Below are positions 63,945 through 64,000 of a stretch of DNA of 64,000 bases, piece after piece. The stretch is from Euglena gracilis (taxonomy: Eukaryota > Euglenida > Euglenophyceae > Euglenales). The stretch is taken from contig CP154954.1 of assembly GCA_039621445.1 (NCBI GenBank), positions 70,584,150 through 70,648,149 on the forward strand, in the 5' to 3' direction. How positions within the stretch are numbered: position 1 is the stretch's first letter; every line of letters starts with the position of its first letter. Under the pieces are notes generated by a model, which saw only the letters and a program-made list of their open reading frames with translations, ran no database searches and was not told the DNA's origin. The position numbers were made by a program, and so were the translations under genes.

Positions 63945-64000
63945 CTGGCATCAGAGCGCCACAAGAGGTGGCGTATTTTTCTTCGAAAATCGAAAGGTTA

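Overview
The window is eukaryotic nuclear DNA, probably from an intron-rich, repeat-rich protist or alga. There is no operon-like gene packing and no tRNA or rRNA was seen. Coding potential occurs as short islands of about 30-230 bp, nearly all readable on the minus strand. Each has G/C-rich third codon positions and is bounded by AG and GT. Long introns full of simple repeats and small DNA transposons separate them. I could not identify the lineage.

The main content is one very large minus-strand gene. Its best-supported part runs from 48.4 kb down to a stop codon at 24168. In transcript order it has an unrecognised N-terminal part, a complete H-Y-E type PARP (ADP-ribosyltransferase) catalytic domain (46.1-43.8 kb), three hydrophobic segments (43.4, 39.8 and 37.8 kb), a long N-glycosylation-sequon-rich region (36.1-26.2 kb), a fourth hydrophobic segment (25.2 kb) and a short basic tail. 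Reading phase agrees across most neighbouring exons. Further minus-strand islands at 50.3-63.9 kb may be its 5' exons, so the gene may start beyond the right edge. A second minus-strand multi-exon gene occupies about 15.2-0.7 kb and contains a possible C2-domain exon. Eight of its exons (14.6-6.5 kb) form a phase-consistent chain.

The rest is mobile and repetitive DNA. At least nine elements have terminal inverted repeats beginning CA(G) and flanking 7- or 8-bp target duplications, as in hAT transposons. Four of them are nested in other hAT-like elements or host repeats. Two larger elements (8.0-9.9 and 19.2-20.7 kb) keep decayed coding sequence. A 400-bp element sits in the 3' splice site of an exon at 12.08 kb. 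A separate group of short elements shares AACCCCCC..AAATA / TATTT..GGGGGGTT ends, but each family repeats a different internal word. A 1.0-kb structure at 41.4-42.4 kb has near-identical 166-bp inverted arms. Long microsatellites ((CA)n, (TA)n, GGTTGT, TATC, TGTC) fill much of what remains.

All exon boundaries come from reading the sequence by eye. Where several AG or GT sites were possible, reading-phase agreement helped choose, so individual junctions are hypotheses while the islands themselves are more secure.
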